Below are positions 33,201-42,100 of a stretch of 52,150 nt of DNA, piece by piece. The position numbers and the translations under genes are program-made. This stretch comes from an uncultured Legionella sp. (GTDB taxonomy: Bacteria; Pseudomonadota; Gammaproteobacteria; Legionellales; Legionellaceae): positions 1 through 52,150 of the forward strand of contig CAMFHA010000008.1 of assembly GCA_945952115.1 (NCBI GenBank), read 5' to 3'. The notes under the pieces are model-generated. The model searched no databases. It was not told the origin of the DNA and worked only from the letters and a program-made list of their open reading frames with translations. Each line of letters begins with the position of its first letter. Position 1 is the first letter of the stretch.

Positions 33201-36157
33201 CTAGGGATCATATAACTTGGCAATTTAATTGATAGCTGATTTAGAATATAATCATCTTTTACTTCAATATCAGACACAAAATAAGCGACTAAGTATTTAT
33301 TACTCTTTGCTCGTTTCGCTAAAACAACAGCTTGTTTAATGTGTTCAATAGAAATCAATGCATTTTCTATTTCACCCAACTCTATTCTATACCCTCTTAT
33401 TTTTACTTGAAAATCTTCTCTACCGACATACTCTAAATTGCCTTCAGGCAACCATCTAACAAGATCCCCTGTTTTATATAATCTAGTATACCCCTTTAAA
33501 ATATCTTCTTCAGTTGCAAATGAGTTTACTATAAATTGTTCTGCTGTAAGCTTTGGTTTATTTAAATACTCACGAGCTAGACTTGCACCGCTGATATAAA
33601 GTTCTCCAATGACTCCTATGGGAACTAATTTTTTGTTAGAATCTAAAACATAGCATTTTATGTTATTTAATGCTTTACCAATATTAGCACTGATATCGCC
33701 GTCTTTATATTCATGCATTGTTGCACACACGGCACTCTCAGTTGGACCATATGCATTTATAAAAACTCGACCTCTATTCCACTTAGCTAAAATTTCATCA
33801 TTACAATTATCTCCTCCTGTAAGCAAATATTTTAAGCATTCCAGATTTTGTGTTGGTAATATATTTAAAATGGTGGGGGGTAACAATGCCAAATTTATTT
33901 TTTGGGTCGAAATATATTTATTTAAACACTCCATACTTAACCTTGTTTTATTTGAAACGATATTTAATTTAGCACCAAAAGCTAAAGAACTAAAAATTTC
34001 CCATACTGACGCATCAAAAATTATTGAGGCGAATTGTAAAACCTGAGTCTCATTATTTATATTTAATTTTTCTTTTTGAGAAAAAATAAGATTATTCAAA
34101 CTTTCATGAGATACACAAACTCCTTTGGGCTTACCTGTGCTACCAGAGGTATAGATAACATAAGCTAAATCTGTTGTTTTGTTTTGAACTTCCAGATTTT
34201 TTGCTTCTTGATTTTCATAACAATTTGAATCTAATACTACTAAATTAATATCTGTTATTTCCTCTAATCTTTCTTTTAAATGTGATTGCGTTAAAACAAG
34301 TTTTGTTTGGCTGTCTTCTAAAAGATAATAGATACGATCACTTGGATACTCAGGATCAATCGGCAAATAAGCTGCTCCTGATTTCAGAATACCTAATATT
34401 CCAATGATCATTTCTAAACCTTTATCTAAACACAGTCCAATTATGGTGTCTGATTTAATGCTTGTTTGAGTTTGCAAATATCTTGCCACTTGATTAGATT
34501 TGACATTTAGCTCTGCATAAGTGAGTTGTTCCTCTTCAAAAATAATAGCTATATTAGCTGGTTCTTTTGAAACTTGTGCTTCGAATAATTGATAAACCGT
34601 TTTGTCTTTTGGGTATTCTTTATCTGTTTGATTCCAGTCTATGACGAGTTGTTGATATTCATCTTTACTCAACAAACAATAGTCTTTAATTTGTTTTTCT
34701 TGGTTATTAACCATTTGGTCTAGAACGATTAAATAATGATTAACCATTCTTTCTATCGTTGATTTCATAAAAAGTGATGTTGCAAAGTTAAATGTTCCTT
34801 GTATTTCACTTTTAGAATCATCTATAAAACAACTCAAATCAAACTTAGCAATTGAATTGCTACTTAAGTCAATACTTTTGAATAAACTATTTTTAACCTT
34901 ATCATCAAAAGACTGTATGGAAAACATTACTTGGAATATTGGATGTCTTGAAATATCTTTTCCCACCTTTAGTTCTTCAACTAATTTTTCGAAAGATAAA
35001 TCTTGATGTCTGTGCGCTTCAATTAAATTATGTTGAACTTGAAATATAAACTCTAAAATATTTTTCTTTTGATCAACATTTTCACGTAAAGCCAAACTGT
35101 TCACAAAAAATCCAATTAAGTCTTGAATTTCAGAATAATGTCTATTGGCTATAGGTGTTCCTAATACAATATCCTCTTGAAAACTATATTTATTTAATAA
35201 AATATAAAAACCTGATAATAAAGTTGCATACATTGAGCAACCCTGTTTTTTCGATAAAATTCTTAATTGTTCAGATAAAGATTCATTAATACTAAATAAA
35301 ACATCATCGCCAGCATAAGATATTTCTTTAGGTCTTGACCTGTTTATTGGTAAAACAAGAGGCTCATACCCTCGGAGTTTTTCTTTCCAATAGGCTAATT
35401 GTTGTTGCAAAATTTCCCCTTGTAAATATTCTCTTTGCCATACACTAAAGTCCTTATACTGGATAGGTAAAATTGGTAAATTCTTACTATAATAAAAAGC
35501 ATCGATTTCTTTAAATAAAATATCCATGGACCATCCATCAGAGGCTATGTGGTGGATATTTATTAAAAGATATGTTGTATTTATTCTGTTATAAAAATTG
35601 ACTCTTATTGGAAAATCTTTTTGTAAATCAAAAGGGATATTAATATCCTGATCTATTTGCTTATCGATATCTGTTTCATTATAATTGTATTCGTTAATCT
35701 TAAGTGCACCATCAATAACGACTTGATAATATTGCTCTTTTTCATGCTTGAAAATCGTTCTTAAAATTTCGTGTCTATAAACAACTTGTTGTATTGCATA
35801 CTTTAATTTTTCTTTATCTACACCTGCTTGTAGCTCAAGAAGTACAGGAACATGGTAAGCATTGGTCCCTTGTTCATATTGCTCTATAAACCATAATCTT
35901 TCTTGCGCAAAAGACAAAGGATGGGCTGTAGCATTGAGGTCTTTAAAAATTTTAGTGGCACAAAAGATTTCTTCACTTAATATATTATTTTTAGTTAAAA
36001 AATCTATTAGATCTTGTTTTTGCTCTTTTAATTCGGCCTTGGTAACTTCATCTCTTATGGTTTCAAAAACTGAAGCTTTAAGCACTCCTTTTTCTAACCA
36101 TAAAGCAGACTTATTCTTTTTAAACTTGTGTATTATTTCACTAATCATATTTCCCAT
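18233..36157 (-). CDS. NRPS 2: five modules, N-MT, Cy and terminal TE
   Basis: 5974 residues. Domains by motif (approximate residues): TubC-like docking 4-58; C 75-500 (HHIASDG 202); A5 517-1010; T Ser1057; C 1112-1560 (HHIAFDG 1249); A6 1596-2510, interrupted between motifs A8 and A10 by an N-methyltransferase, about 2075-2450, with SAM motif EVGSGSG near 2138; T Ser2558; Cy 2612-3040 with Asp2742 and Asp2747; A7 3055-3565; T Ser3611; C 3660-4085 (HHIASDG 3788); A8 4103-4605; T Ser4650; C 4700-5125 (HHIASDG 4827); A9 5141-5642; T Ser5687; TE 5735-5974 (GWSLGG Ser5818, Asp5845, His5958). Specificity codes read by eye against GrsA: A5 DAWLLGAVCK (not assigned), A6 DVSYVAYIYK (not assigned), A7 DLYNLSLIWK (cysteine), A8 DAFWLGGTFK (valine), A9 DGFFLGVVFK (near the isoleucine code). 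The frame overlaps the end of NRPS 1. The ATG at 36148 forms an ATGA overlap with that stop and is an alternative start. TE releases or cyclises the product. Confidence 0.96.
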   Translation of the reverse strand: MGNMISEIIHKFKKNKSALWLEKGVLKASVFETIRDEVTKAELKEQKQDLIDFLTKNNILSEEIFCATKIFKDLNATAHPLSFAQERLWFIEQYEQGTNAYHVPVLLELQAGVDKEKLKYAIQQVVYRHEILRTIFKHEKEQYYQVVIDGALKINEYNYNETDIDKQIDQDINIPFDLQKDFPIRVNFYNRINTTYLLINIHHIASDGWSMDILFKEIDAFYYSKNLPILPIQYKDFSVWQREYLQGEILQQQLAYWKEKLRGYEPLVLPINRSRPKEISYAGDDVLFSINESLSEQLRILSKKQGCSMYATLLSGFYILLNKYSFQEDIVLGTPIANRHYSEIQDLIGFFVNSLALRENVDQKKNILEFIFQVQHNLIEAHRHQDLSFEKLVEELKVGKDISRHPIFQVMFSIQSFDDKVKNSLFKSIDLSSNSIAKFDLSCFIDDSKSEIQGTFNFATSLFMKSTIERMVNHYLIVLDQMVNNQEKQIKDYCLLSKDEYQQLVIDWNQTDKEYPKDKTVYQLFEAQVSKEPANIAIIFEEEQLTYAELNVKSNQVARYLQTQTSIKSDTIIGLCLDKGLEMIIGILGILKSGAAYLPIDPEYPSDRIYYLLEDSQTKLVLTQSHLKERLEEITDINLVVLDSNCYENQEAKNLEVQNKTTDLAYVIYTSGSTGKPKGVCVSHESLNNLIFSQKEKLNINNETQVLQFASIIFDASVWEIFSSLAFGAKLNIVSNKTRLSMECLNKYISTQKINLALLPPTILNILPTQNLECLKYLLTGGDNCNDEILAKWNRGRVFINAYGPTESAVCATMHEYKDGDISANIGKALNNIKCYVLDSNKKLVPIGVIGELYISGASLAREYLNKPKLTAEQFIVNSFATEEDILKGYTRLYKTGDLVRWLPEGNLEYVGREDFQVKIRGYRIELGEIENALISIEHIKQAVVLAKRAKSNKYLVAYFVSDIEVKDDYILNQLSIKLPSYMIPSALVRVDSFPLTASGKIDRKALPDPKFTNIDTYVAPRNELEKRVCKVWAEILDLPADKIGIEEDFFRLGGNSILAIRLLGKLNTEVGSNIILSTIFKHNSIKKLSHYLSQNVEDTIIINKSIFIKSEEQILSFAQERLWFIEKYEQGTNAYNVPMIFRLSNKINLEILKSSINSVVARHEILRTLIKESAEGKGYQLVIDEKEYPLEINEINIINHSILDIELSKEINHVYDLSTKYPIRVCIYKMAVDNSINTAQCYLSINIHHIAFDGWSLDILLRDLRAYYKYHLERFQGLDSELSLPELNIQYKDFALWQRNYLSGKKLDEQLNYWKKKLYGYETLNLATDKKRPSQIDYKGSYIHFEIVEDTSRKLRELAKELNVSLYSLLLSGYYLMLGAYSNQDDIVLGAPIANRHYNQIENLIGFFVNVLVLRTKIDSNVSIIEFIQRIGQEVVEAQLHQDLPFERLVEELDVNKDTSRHPIFQVMFTVQSFGGMLYNKENKSTDNIDTDLFNVLHGHQTASSIFNVTKFDTALFIDDSQLQLRGLFNYAVSLYAEETISQYVKTYTNILYQLAMLSKNRLKQGQTKIKNINYLDQKQYDKIMCRWNQTDRVYPDDKTINKLFEEQVEIHLDNIAMVYNEKEISYKTLNKLSNKLANYLIKNQKIKADTLVLLCLDRNEHMLIAILAVLKAGGAYVPIDPSYPDERIQYILKDTGGKVVLTNAVHEERLKKLIKINVNLSDMNANQRKKVLVIDSQEMQEQLLLQADSNPKTVTTSANLAYVIYTSGTTGNPKGVMIEHKSVLNTILSLDKIYDFKKGNKVTAWTSYTFDVSVSEFFVVLCRGGVLHLLSEEVRRDPLLISKYILKNSINYVYLPPVLLSDLPKIKYTTLFGIVYAGEPCNSVTGKYWSTQCNLYNYYGPTEITIYATGTKIIEGNVNLIGSPIYNTVCYVLDRNLNPLPIGAIGELYLGGVGLARGYLNRPELTAEKFIDNPFKTENKKIFGKNEKLYKTGDLVRWTSNGNLEYIGRNDFQIKLRGYRIELGEIESVLSNYKGIKQSIVIVKEHADNNGNKTGNKYLIAYCVKALNLKKTDTEGFINKWETVYESEYLSLDIDNFKQNIKGWNSSYTEKPIDKTDMLEWINATTDRIKELKPKVILEVGSGSGLVLFNVIDGCDYYYATDFSKNVIDYTNDVVRQFGYGNKVSTYVCAANELPYEVFEKTYDTVVMNSVVQYFPNLDYLELVITELISNMKDVGQLFIGDIRDYRLLKCFHYSVLNYKGETTTKEVDYLAKRDNELLVAPEYFICLKNLNKFITHVEVMPKIGKANHEMNNYRYDVILYINKKKESDHNRNSSINIDESQIVKITDFAGYANAQTNSDYFIVKYLNKRIVQDYLEYNKFYNNELAISKSDCDNILSLNEIIEKVEEKGYKLKLLLDIHNPLYLNIIGYKETNGVNLRVCIDFKHNVQKTDLANNPLVSSKLLENKLGKELKSYLSTKLPNYMIPEHYILLEKLPLTINGKLDRKALPEPEFINENSFVAPTTDLEKKLCTLWEEVLNLKKVGVEDDFFKIGGNSILAIRFVSLVNVKLGSQLSIKDVFKFRTLAKLANLIKKSLGCFYYQDYLITEGNINVNEPFDLTNIQQAYLYGRLDNFEMGNVSTHCYSELLFSKIDSYRFEAAVNKLIQRHDALRTIIKDDAQYILPNVENYNVIVHGKVDQFELEAIRSRLSHKVYQVHQWPLFDYEISQFEDHYILHWSFDALIMDATSMGMFFNELAQLYNAEEMEQVELPELKINFRDYTLKYKEVRSSKFYFEAEQYWAKKLNEYNFDTKLPMLVNPSNVSHPKFVRLTKTISQTQWQKIENKAKYYNVSLTSVVLYVYGQILSKWSGEPKFCVNLTLFNRLPLHEQVNDILGDFTVLELFNFKRNIEGDIQTDIHAVHAELWEDIENNLFDGVDFQRLIRKELGMAQNQSLSPVVLTSVLGNKNFKSSFEDYIGVGYSITQTSQVYLDNKAYQTEEGFVAEWDYVEQLFDPVIIKQMHADYCNLIESLAELDWQKALPEIGLSEKDKAVIDKANSNFQPSVTLNLFDLCLSNLSQKLRRIALVDTKGIYTYHDIKRSSYHIARYLHDHGLCKSNCLIGVLSEKGYQQVVSILGIIQSSAAYLPINMDWPKGRIDEVLEEGLVNTVLISQLEFNRSIKESNLEFKYNWLIIEDVIKYQPKVAEGKFSKINLEDVAYVIFTSGSTGKPKGVTISHKNAVNTITSVNNKFNISKEDKVLAISELSFDLSVYDIFGMLAAGGTIIFPDQKIIKEPKHWYDLIIQHRITVWNTVPQLMQLLIDYVNDAGKVLDTLKVVLMSGDWIPITLPEQIKMYAPNTLVMSLGGATEGAIWSIWYEIDKIKPDWSSIPYGCAMPNQKMYVLNSFKEHCPVGVVGEIYIGGEGVALGYWNDEEKSKVSFIQHNRLGRLYKTGDLGKWSNCGYMEFEGRKDQQVKLNGYRVELEEVSSRLTMIKEIEKSLVIIKSNQLIAYFITNQNDKSEDFKQYESYLSMYLPAYMLPNHYIKLEKFPLTSNGKLDIKALPDPEHANKDEFIAPKTNLEMKLCHIWQEILNLDKVGIADDFFRLGGNSILAIKLSHQIRKLLDFNVAIADIFKYKTVSKLIDFLSLHRNIDIIITPKYLKQYPLSFAQERLWFIEQYEKGTNAYHIPIFIELQEGLDKDRLTIAIQQVIQRQEILRTIFKQEKDEYYQIVIDDKLKINEYDYTEIDIDKQLEQDIHTPFDLQKNFPIRINFYHKKNAIYILVNIHHIASDGWSMDILFREISSLYYGKNLPALSVQYKDFSVWQREYLQGEELEKQLSYWLLRLRGYETFTLSTDKLRPKQISYLGDDVLFSINESLATQLRALSRKQECSLYAILLSGFYILLSKYSGQDDIVVGTPIANRHYAGIEDLIGFFVNSLALRENINQENNVLEFISQVQHNLIAVQQHQDLPFEKLVEELNVEKDTSRHPIFQVMFSVQSFGDNVEKKLFKDLKLNNHSVAKFDLSCFMDDSKAEIQGIFNFATSLFNKSTIERMVSHYVIVLEQMVRSQEKRIKDYCLLSKNEYQQLIINWNQTEKEYSKDKTIHQLFEQQVSKAPNKIAIVFEEQQLTYAELNAKANQLARHLHTQTQIKSDTLIGICLDKSLEMLIGILGVLKAGAAYVPIDPEYPVERINYILDDSQIKLILTQSHLIESLQEITGISLMALDAYGYKNQETKNLEVQNKAIDLAYVIYTSGTTGKPKGVMNSHGNIISLIRNDFIKVTDNDSFVFLSSQVFDASIFEIWMPLSYGAKLIIPVDTKKLVADSNKFRNFLDKKSINILWLTKTLFNAIFINNPLTFKNIKYLLIGGEILDVDIINSLVAIKDKEQYIINGYGPTESTTFSSTYFIENIIKDPSVPIGKSINNRYLYILDKYGSPVPMGVIGELHIGGAGLARGYLNKPELTAQKFIENPFATQKDIEKGYTKLYKTGDLVKWLPDGNIAYIGRNDFQVKIRGHRVELGEIEHALTSIDCIKQSCVLARERNGHKYLIAYYLTDTEIKEEAILNQLSMKLPDYMLPSVLVRMEHFPLTINGKLDRKALPDPDFKNKDSFVAPRTNLEIKLCHIWQEILNLNKVGIEDDFFRIGGNSILAIKLSHQIRKLLDFNIAIADIFKHKTISKLVNCLSFHEAVNVIIKPKDLEQYPLSFAQERLWFIEQYEQGTNAYHLPIYIELQEAVDKDKLKSAIKQVVQRHEILRTIFKQEEGLYYQVVLDNVININEYNYTELNIDKQLEKDMHTPFNLQKDFPIRINFYHKENASYILVNMHHIASDGWSVDIFFKEINTLYHGKDLPALSIQYKTFSAWQREYLQGEVLEKQLSYWLEKLQGFESLNLCTDNSRPKEISYSGEDVIFSINESLSNQLRALSIQQGCSLYVILLSGFYIFLNKYSGQDDIVLGTPIANRHYAEIQDLIGFFVNSLALREHVDQESNILEFISQVQYNLIAAQRYQDLPFEKLVEELKLEKDTSRHPIFQVVFSVQSFCNNIENDLFKSSGLNSNSIAKFDLSCFMDDSKNEIHGSFNFATALFVKSTIERMVNHYLRVLEQMVSNQEKRIKDYCLLSGEEYQQLVIGWNRTDKQYPKEKTISQLFEEQVSKTPDNIAIVFEEKQLTYAELNAKANQLARYLQRQTCIKSDSLIALCLDKSLEMIIGILGILKAGAAYVPIDPDYPIDRINFILQDSQTELILTQSHLSERLCELTGVSFIDLDSNIYQMEKVTNLPIQNKVRDLAYIIYTSGSTGKPKGVMVEHCQVSLFSASNNFINYEMTSTVAGISNYVFDGSIFDIFFSILNGKKLIMIGKNDILDLHKLNAKLLNFKVDTIFITTALFNSLINNKLDNLSSLRHILFGGELCNIELINKVKMNYPELSLIHVYGPTENIVFSSYCHLKDYNTKIVAPIGSRLSDKKLYVLDKNMHPVPIGVRGELYIGGAGVARGYLNRPELTAEKFIENSFLSEEDCSRGYTRLYKTGDMVRWLPDCNLEYLGRDDFQVKIRGYRIELGEIESALTSIEHVKQAIVLAKGENDNKRLVAYYVSDSEIKEEYVLNQLSIQLPDYMMPSALLKMACFPLTANGKLDRKALPDPDFENKKAFVLPTTELEVRLCNIWQETLSLNNVGVEDNFFTIGGNSILAIKLIYKMNKELFTENIDFNITELFRHKTIKLLLSNAIKKVNSSNLVKSLSSFDQNKKQMFFIHPGNAGCEVYADLAKKLQSKYNAFGIDNFNILNEENISSLNFLAKTYVNNLLNFKLTDEINLCGWSLGGHIALEMAYILEQKSFENINLYLLDTVIKDKYLINQLGKQDPFVIKQNMKAHMISEGYEEEYVNKVILASEAEIEISKQAISGMLKHSKIILFKALEEDERIDYEGRQESWKHIQSLKSNNIELFTKNIKVIDMVCNHGNILDHPLIFKLIEDN
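33360..34783. repeat. 1,424-bp direct repeat, copy in NRPS 2
   Basis: By eye this block matches 41168-42591 without a difference, at a constant offset of 7,808 bases. It encodes about residues 459-932 of NRPS 2: the C-A linker and almost all of adenylation domain A5. It ends at its low-coordinate side shortly after the A8 motif. Two mismatches lie just outside (33356, 33359), with further identity to 33321. At the other end the sequences diverge from 34784. Such a sharp edge marks recent intragenic recombination or gene conversion. Confidence 0.9.
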
Positions 36158-39100
36158 ATCTCATTATTAACATTTTCTAATCGTTTACTCTTGCGCAGTA
36201 TATTACTCATCATGTGTATAGATGAATATTTCAATATATCTGCTATTGCTATGTGATAACTGAGCGATTTCTTTATTTGGTGAGCTAATTTTATGGCTAA
36301 AATAGAGTTACCACCTATTCTAAAAAAATTATCAGTAACACCCACTTTTTCTAGGTTTAAAACCTCTTTCCAGATTTGACAAAGCTTTATCTCTAAATCT
36401 GTTGTTGGCGCTACAAAAGCAGTTTCATTTATGAAAACTGGACTAGGCAATGCTCTGCGATCCAATTTTCCATTTACTGTTAAAGGAAATGAATCCATTC
36501 TAACGAAATAATTAGGGATCATATAATTAGGTAAGCTTTTAGATAAATATATCGATAGTAATTCAAATGAGAGCTCTGTGCTAGATATATAATAGCCAAC
36601 CAAATATTTATCCTCATCATTAAAAGTTTCTCGTTCCCTTACTAAAACACATGCCTGTTTTATTTCAGGGTAACTCGACAAAGCTTGTTCAATTTCACCA
36701 AGTTCAATTCTTAATCCACGAATCTTTACTTGAAAGTCATTCCGACCAATATATTCAAGGTATCCATTGGATAACCACCGTACGAAATCTCCCGTCTTAT
36801 ATAAACGCGTATAACCTTTTTCATTATCCGACCTGCTTGCAAATGTGTTTTTGATAAATTTAGCTTTATTTATTTCAGGACGATTTAAGTAACCATTAGA
36901 TACACCTGCTCCACCTATGTGCAACTCTCCAGCCACACCTATCGGTACAGGATAACCAAATGGATTTAAAACGTAAGCTCTTGTGTTGGGTATAGGTTTT
37001 CCTAATGGAATACATAACCCGCTCATCAAATCATTACGACAAATACGATGATAAGTTATTAAATCTGTACATTCAGTCGGACCATAAGTGTTGACAACCT
37101 GAACGCTATCATATCTATTATAAAATTTGATGATTTTTTCTTCTGCAATAGGTTCTCCACCAAGAAATATCCATTTTAATGATGACATCTGTTTTTGATT
37201 TAATTCATCTTGCTCAATAAGTGGGTAAAATCCACTTGGTGTGCAATTGATACTTGTTATGTAATGACTTTTAATGTATTCATTTATGTAACAAGCATCA
37301 TATACTTCACTTGAAGTAATATGCAACTCGCCACCTGTACATAAAGTTGAAAAAACATTTTTATATGTTAAGTCAAAGCTAAAAGAAGAAACGATTAGGC
37401 ACCGTTCCTTATCATTAAAATCAAATTCATTCGTAAAATTGCTAATAAGATTTACAAAACCTGTATGTAATAATAGTGATCCTTTAGGCTTTCCTGTAGT
37501 GCCTGAAGTGTAGAGTACATACATATAAGCTGTTTGAACGCCCGTTAAAGGCAAATTTTCAATTTGTTGATTAGTGTAAGATTCACTGTCAAAAGTTATT
37601 AAACTAATATCTGCATAATCTAATTTTTCTAATCTCGGCATGAGGTTAGGCTGTGTTACTAGTAAATAACTATTTGTGTCTTCTAACATGTAGCTTATCC
37701 GTTCATTCGGATAGCTTGTATCTATCGGCACAAAAACACTACCAGCTTTCAATACCCCTAAAATAGCTATGATTAACTCCAAACCTCTATCTAAACATAA
37801 AGCAATCGAAGCATCTTGCTTGATACATTTCTGCGATTGTAAAAACCTTGCAAATTGATTGGCTTTAGCATTTAACTCAGCGTAAGTGAGATGCTGGCCT
37901 TCAAATACAACGGCTACATTAGATGGCGTTTTTGAAGCTTGTTCTTCAAACAATTGATGAATGGTTTTATCTTTCGGATAATCTTTATCTGTTTGATTCC
38001 ATTGTACTACTATTTTTTCATACTCGGAATGTGTTAAACTCGATATGTTATTATGCCTATTATTTAGGTTATGTAGTAACTCGCTTAACAATAATTTTAT
38101 TTTCCCCAAATTGTAATTTGCTTTCTCTTCACTTAAAATTTTTCGATCTGACTTCATCTGTAAGACAAGTTTATTCTCTTGCTCATAAGCTAATATGCTC
38201 AAAGGGTAATTAAGCTTTTCTATGGTATATCTGAATTTTGATATCAAAATATTTTTATCAACAGCTTTTGAAATTTTAGGCAATGGATAGTTTTCAAATA
38301 TAAATAAACTATGGAATAACCTCTTGCCATTTTGTTGCAGACTCGTTAAGTTAGCGAAACTATGGGCATTAATATCTGTTATTTCTTGGTGAACTATCTT
38401 TATCTGCTGCAACACTGTATTTTGATTATCCCAATTAATAATTAAAGGCAAAGTGTTAATATGCAACCCGACACTTTCTTCTATCCCCAATATTGGAAGA
38501 TCTCGACCAGAAATGATAGTGCCAACAATCGTTTGACTGTCCTGTGTATAAATCTGAATTAATTTGTGCCATGCAAACTGTACTAATGTGTTTAAAGTTA
38601 ACCCCTCAGATTTGATTAACTCTTTTATTTTCAGGTATAGCTCTCCCGTAATTTCCATTATCACATCATAAGTGCTATCTAAATATTTAACATCATCTAA
38701 GTCTTTCTTTTGTGATAATAGTGGACTCAAATCATTTGCTTGCTGAATAGTTGATATTTTTGCTTGCCAATATTTTTCAATAAAGCTACGATTCTTTGCA
38801 TAGTGCCTTTGTGTTTCTAAATACGCATTATCTACCACAACATTTATAATGTTTTTTTTCTGCAAATCATAATAGTTTTGATGAATTGTACTTAATAACA
38901 GTGGCTCACTCCAACCATCTAAAACACTATGATGTGCTGACTTTATAATAGTATAATAGTTCTTTGCTTGTTTAATAATATATAGCCTCAACAGACAAGG
39001 TTTGGTTAAATCAAAAGGAATATTTCTATCTTCCGCCTGTAGATCGATAATATATTTTTCTTTTTCAGTTTTTGAAAAATCATTTATATCTAAAATTTGG

Positions 39101-42100
39101 CAATTTAGTTTTGCACCCAGATAAATTATTTGAATCACTTCTTCTTCCCAGTTAAAGGCTGTTCGAAGTATTGGATACTTTTTAATGGTAAGTTCCCATG
39201 ATTTCACATAATCTTCAATATTTAATTCTTGCATATAATCAAATACAGTTTGCACTCGATAAGCATCATCTTCTGGCTGGCTTAAAGCATGATAAATAAA
39301 CCCTTGTTGCAAACTATTTGCTAGATAAATATCTTCTATTTGATTATCTTTTTCACTACTGATTCTATTTAATAGTGCTTGAGAAATATTTATTGTTGAG
39401 AAATCACTAGGGGTATATTTGCAAACTTGACGATCAATAATATCTTTGCAGTGTAATATAATTTCTTCTAAGTTATGCTGAAAGTTATTAGCTAAAGCCA
39501 TAGTATTTTTTTCACCTAGCTTTGTCACAATACTGAATCTTAGTTCACCTTCCAGAACCCAGCCATTAATATTAATAATATTAGTATCTATATTCTCTGT
39601 ATGCATCGCAATACCTGAATTTTCAGATACGATATGCCAATATGCATCCTGTGTATCAAATTGACCTAAATAGTTAAAGCTTATGGGGGGTAAATTCATA
39701 AGTTCATTTGGGAAAATTACACCGAACCCTATGCCTTTATTAGGGATAGCTCTTAAACTTTCTTTAATATGTTGAATGCTGGCTTCTAAATTTTCTTGCA
39801 GTGCTAATCTAACAGGATACATGGTCGTAAACCAGCCAACTGTTTTACTATGATCTATTGTTTCGTAGATATTTTCTCTACCATGTCTCTCTAAAGTAAT
39901 AACCTGAGTAGATTCTTTATTCCAACTTTGCAAGGCCAAAGCTATTGCTGTTAGTAATAAATCATCCACTTCCGTGTGATAAGCTTTATTAGCCTCTTTT
40001 AATAAACTTCTTGTTTTTTCTTTGTTAATTTTTATGGTGGTAAATTTTACACCTTTTTCTATTATATTGTATTGAGGCATAGTTTTTAATACATTACCCC
40101 AATAATTTTTTTCTTGCGCATTTTTTTCTGGATATAACAATAATTCATTAACCCACTGCCTATAACTACTTAATTTGTTTTTTAACTTTTCTTGATGATA
40201 TAAAGACTTAAAGTCTTCAATTAATATTCTCCAAGAAACCGAATCAACAATTAAATGATGTAAAGCAAAAAATAGTCTGGCACTTTGGTCTTTATATCCT
40301 TCTATATATGCAACATTCCACAATGGCCCTTTTTTCACATTAAAATGACTTTGCCAATCGGTCAATCTATCACTTATTGTCTCCTCTGTTAAATTTTCAA
40401 TATTTAAATACTTTAACTGAGGGATATCTATTATTCCTAAATATTCTTGGTGATTCTCAGTATATACTGCTCTTAATATATCATGTTGCTCAGTAAGCTT
40501 TTGAATAATATCCTGTAATTTTCCTATTTCTAGTTTTGGAACTTTAACTATAAAACTTTGATTCCAATGGTTAAAATTTTTAAATTCTTTGTTTTTTACT
40601 TTATAGAAAAACCATTTTTGAATGGGGAGGAGATCAAATTCACCTTTTAATATTCCTTGTTCTGATAAACACTCAGTTTTATTGATGCCCGACACTATAA
40701 ACATAGAGAGTTTCTGAATGGTTCTATATTCAAAAATATCTCTAACACTACAGTTTAAATCATGTTTTCTAAGCCTTGAACTTAATTGAATACTTAAAAT
40801 GGAGTCTCCACCTATTCTAAAAAAATCATCTCCAATACCGACTTTATCAAGATTCAGGATTTCCTGCCAAAGTTGGCATAATCTTAATTGCAAGTCAGTT
40901 GTCGGTGCTATATATCGATCTTTATTGAGATAATCAGGTTCTGGCAACGCCTTTATATTTAATTTACCGTTAGCAGTCAATGGAAAACTATCTACTCTTT
41001 TCAGAGCAATAGGCACCATATAATTTGGCAATTGAGCTGATAGTTCATTTAAAATATGTTCTTGGTTTATTTCTAAATCAGACACAAAATAAGCAATCAA
41101 ACGTTTATTATCTTTTTCTTCTTTTACCAAAACAACAGCTTGTTTAATGTGTTCAATAGAAATTAAAGCATTTTCTATTTCACCCAACTCTATTCTATAC
41201 CCTCTTATTTTTACTTGAAAATCTTCTCTACCGACATACTCTAAATTGCCTTCAGGCAACCATCTAACAAGATCCCCTGTTTTATATAATCTAGTATACC
41301 CCTTTAAAATATCTTCTTCAGTTGCAAATGAGTTTACTATAAATTGTTCTGCTGTAAGCTTTGGTTTATTTAAATACTCACGAGCTAGACTTGCACCGCT
41401 GATATAAAGTTCTCCAATGACTCCTATGGGAACTAATTTTTTGTTAGAATCTAAAACATAGCATTTTATGTTATTTAATGCTTTACCAATATTAGCACTG
41501 ATATCGCCGTCTTTATATTCATGCATTGTTGCACACACGGCACTCTCAGTTGGACCATATGCATTTATAAAAACTCGACCTCTATTCCACTTAGCTAAAA
41601 TTTCATCATTACAATTATCTCCTCCTGTAAGCAAATATTTTAAGCATTCCAGATTTTGTGTTGGTAATATATTTAAAATGGTGGGGGGTAACAATGCCAA
41701 ATTTATTTTTTGGGTCGAAATATATTTATTTAAACACTCCATACTTAACCTTGTTTTATTTGAAACGATATTTAATTTAGCACCAAAAGCTAAAGAACTA
41801 AAAATTTCCCATACTGACGCATCAAAAATTATTGAGGCGAATTGTAAAACCTGAGTCTCATTATTTATATTTAATTTTTCTTTTTGAGAAAAAATAAGAT
41901 TATTCAAACTTTCATGAGATACACAAACTCCTTTGGGCTTACCTGTGCTACCAGAGGTATAGATAACATAAGCTAAATCTGTTGTTTTGTTTTGAACTTC
42001 CAGATTTTTTGCTTCTTGATTTTCATAACAATTTGAATCTAATACTACTAAATTAATATCTGTTATTTCCTCTAATCTTTCTTTTAAATGTGATTGCGTT

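Noticed and set aside
33660..34046. Plus-strand 128-codon frame, found again identically at 41468-41854
   Set aside because: It is the antisense shadow of the duplicated adenylation-domain block, not a conserved gene pair.
36145..36157. NRPS 1 and NRPS 2 as one gene split by a frameshift
   Set aside because: NRPS 1 ends after a complete T domain, and NRPS 2 starts with a docking domain and its own overlapping start codon, so the split is natural.
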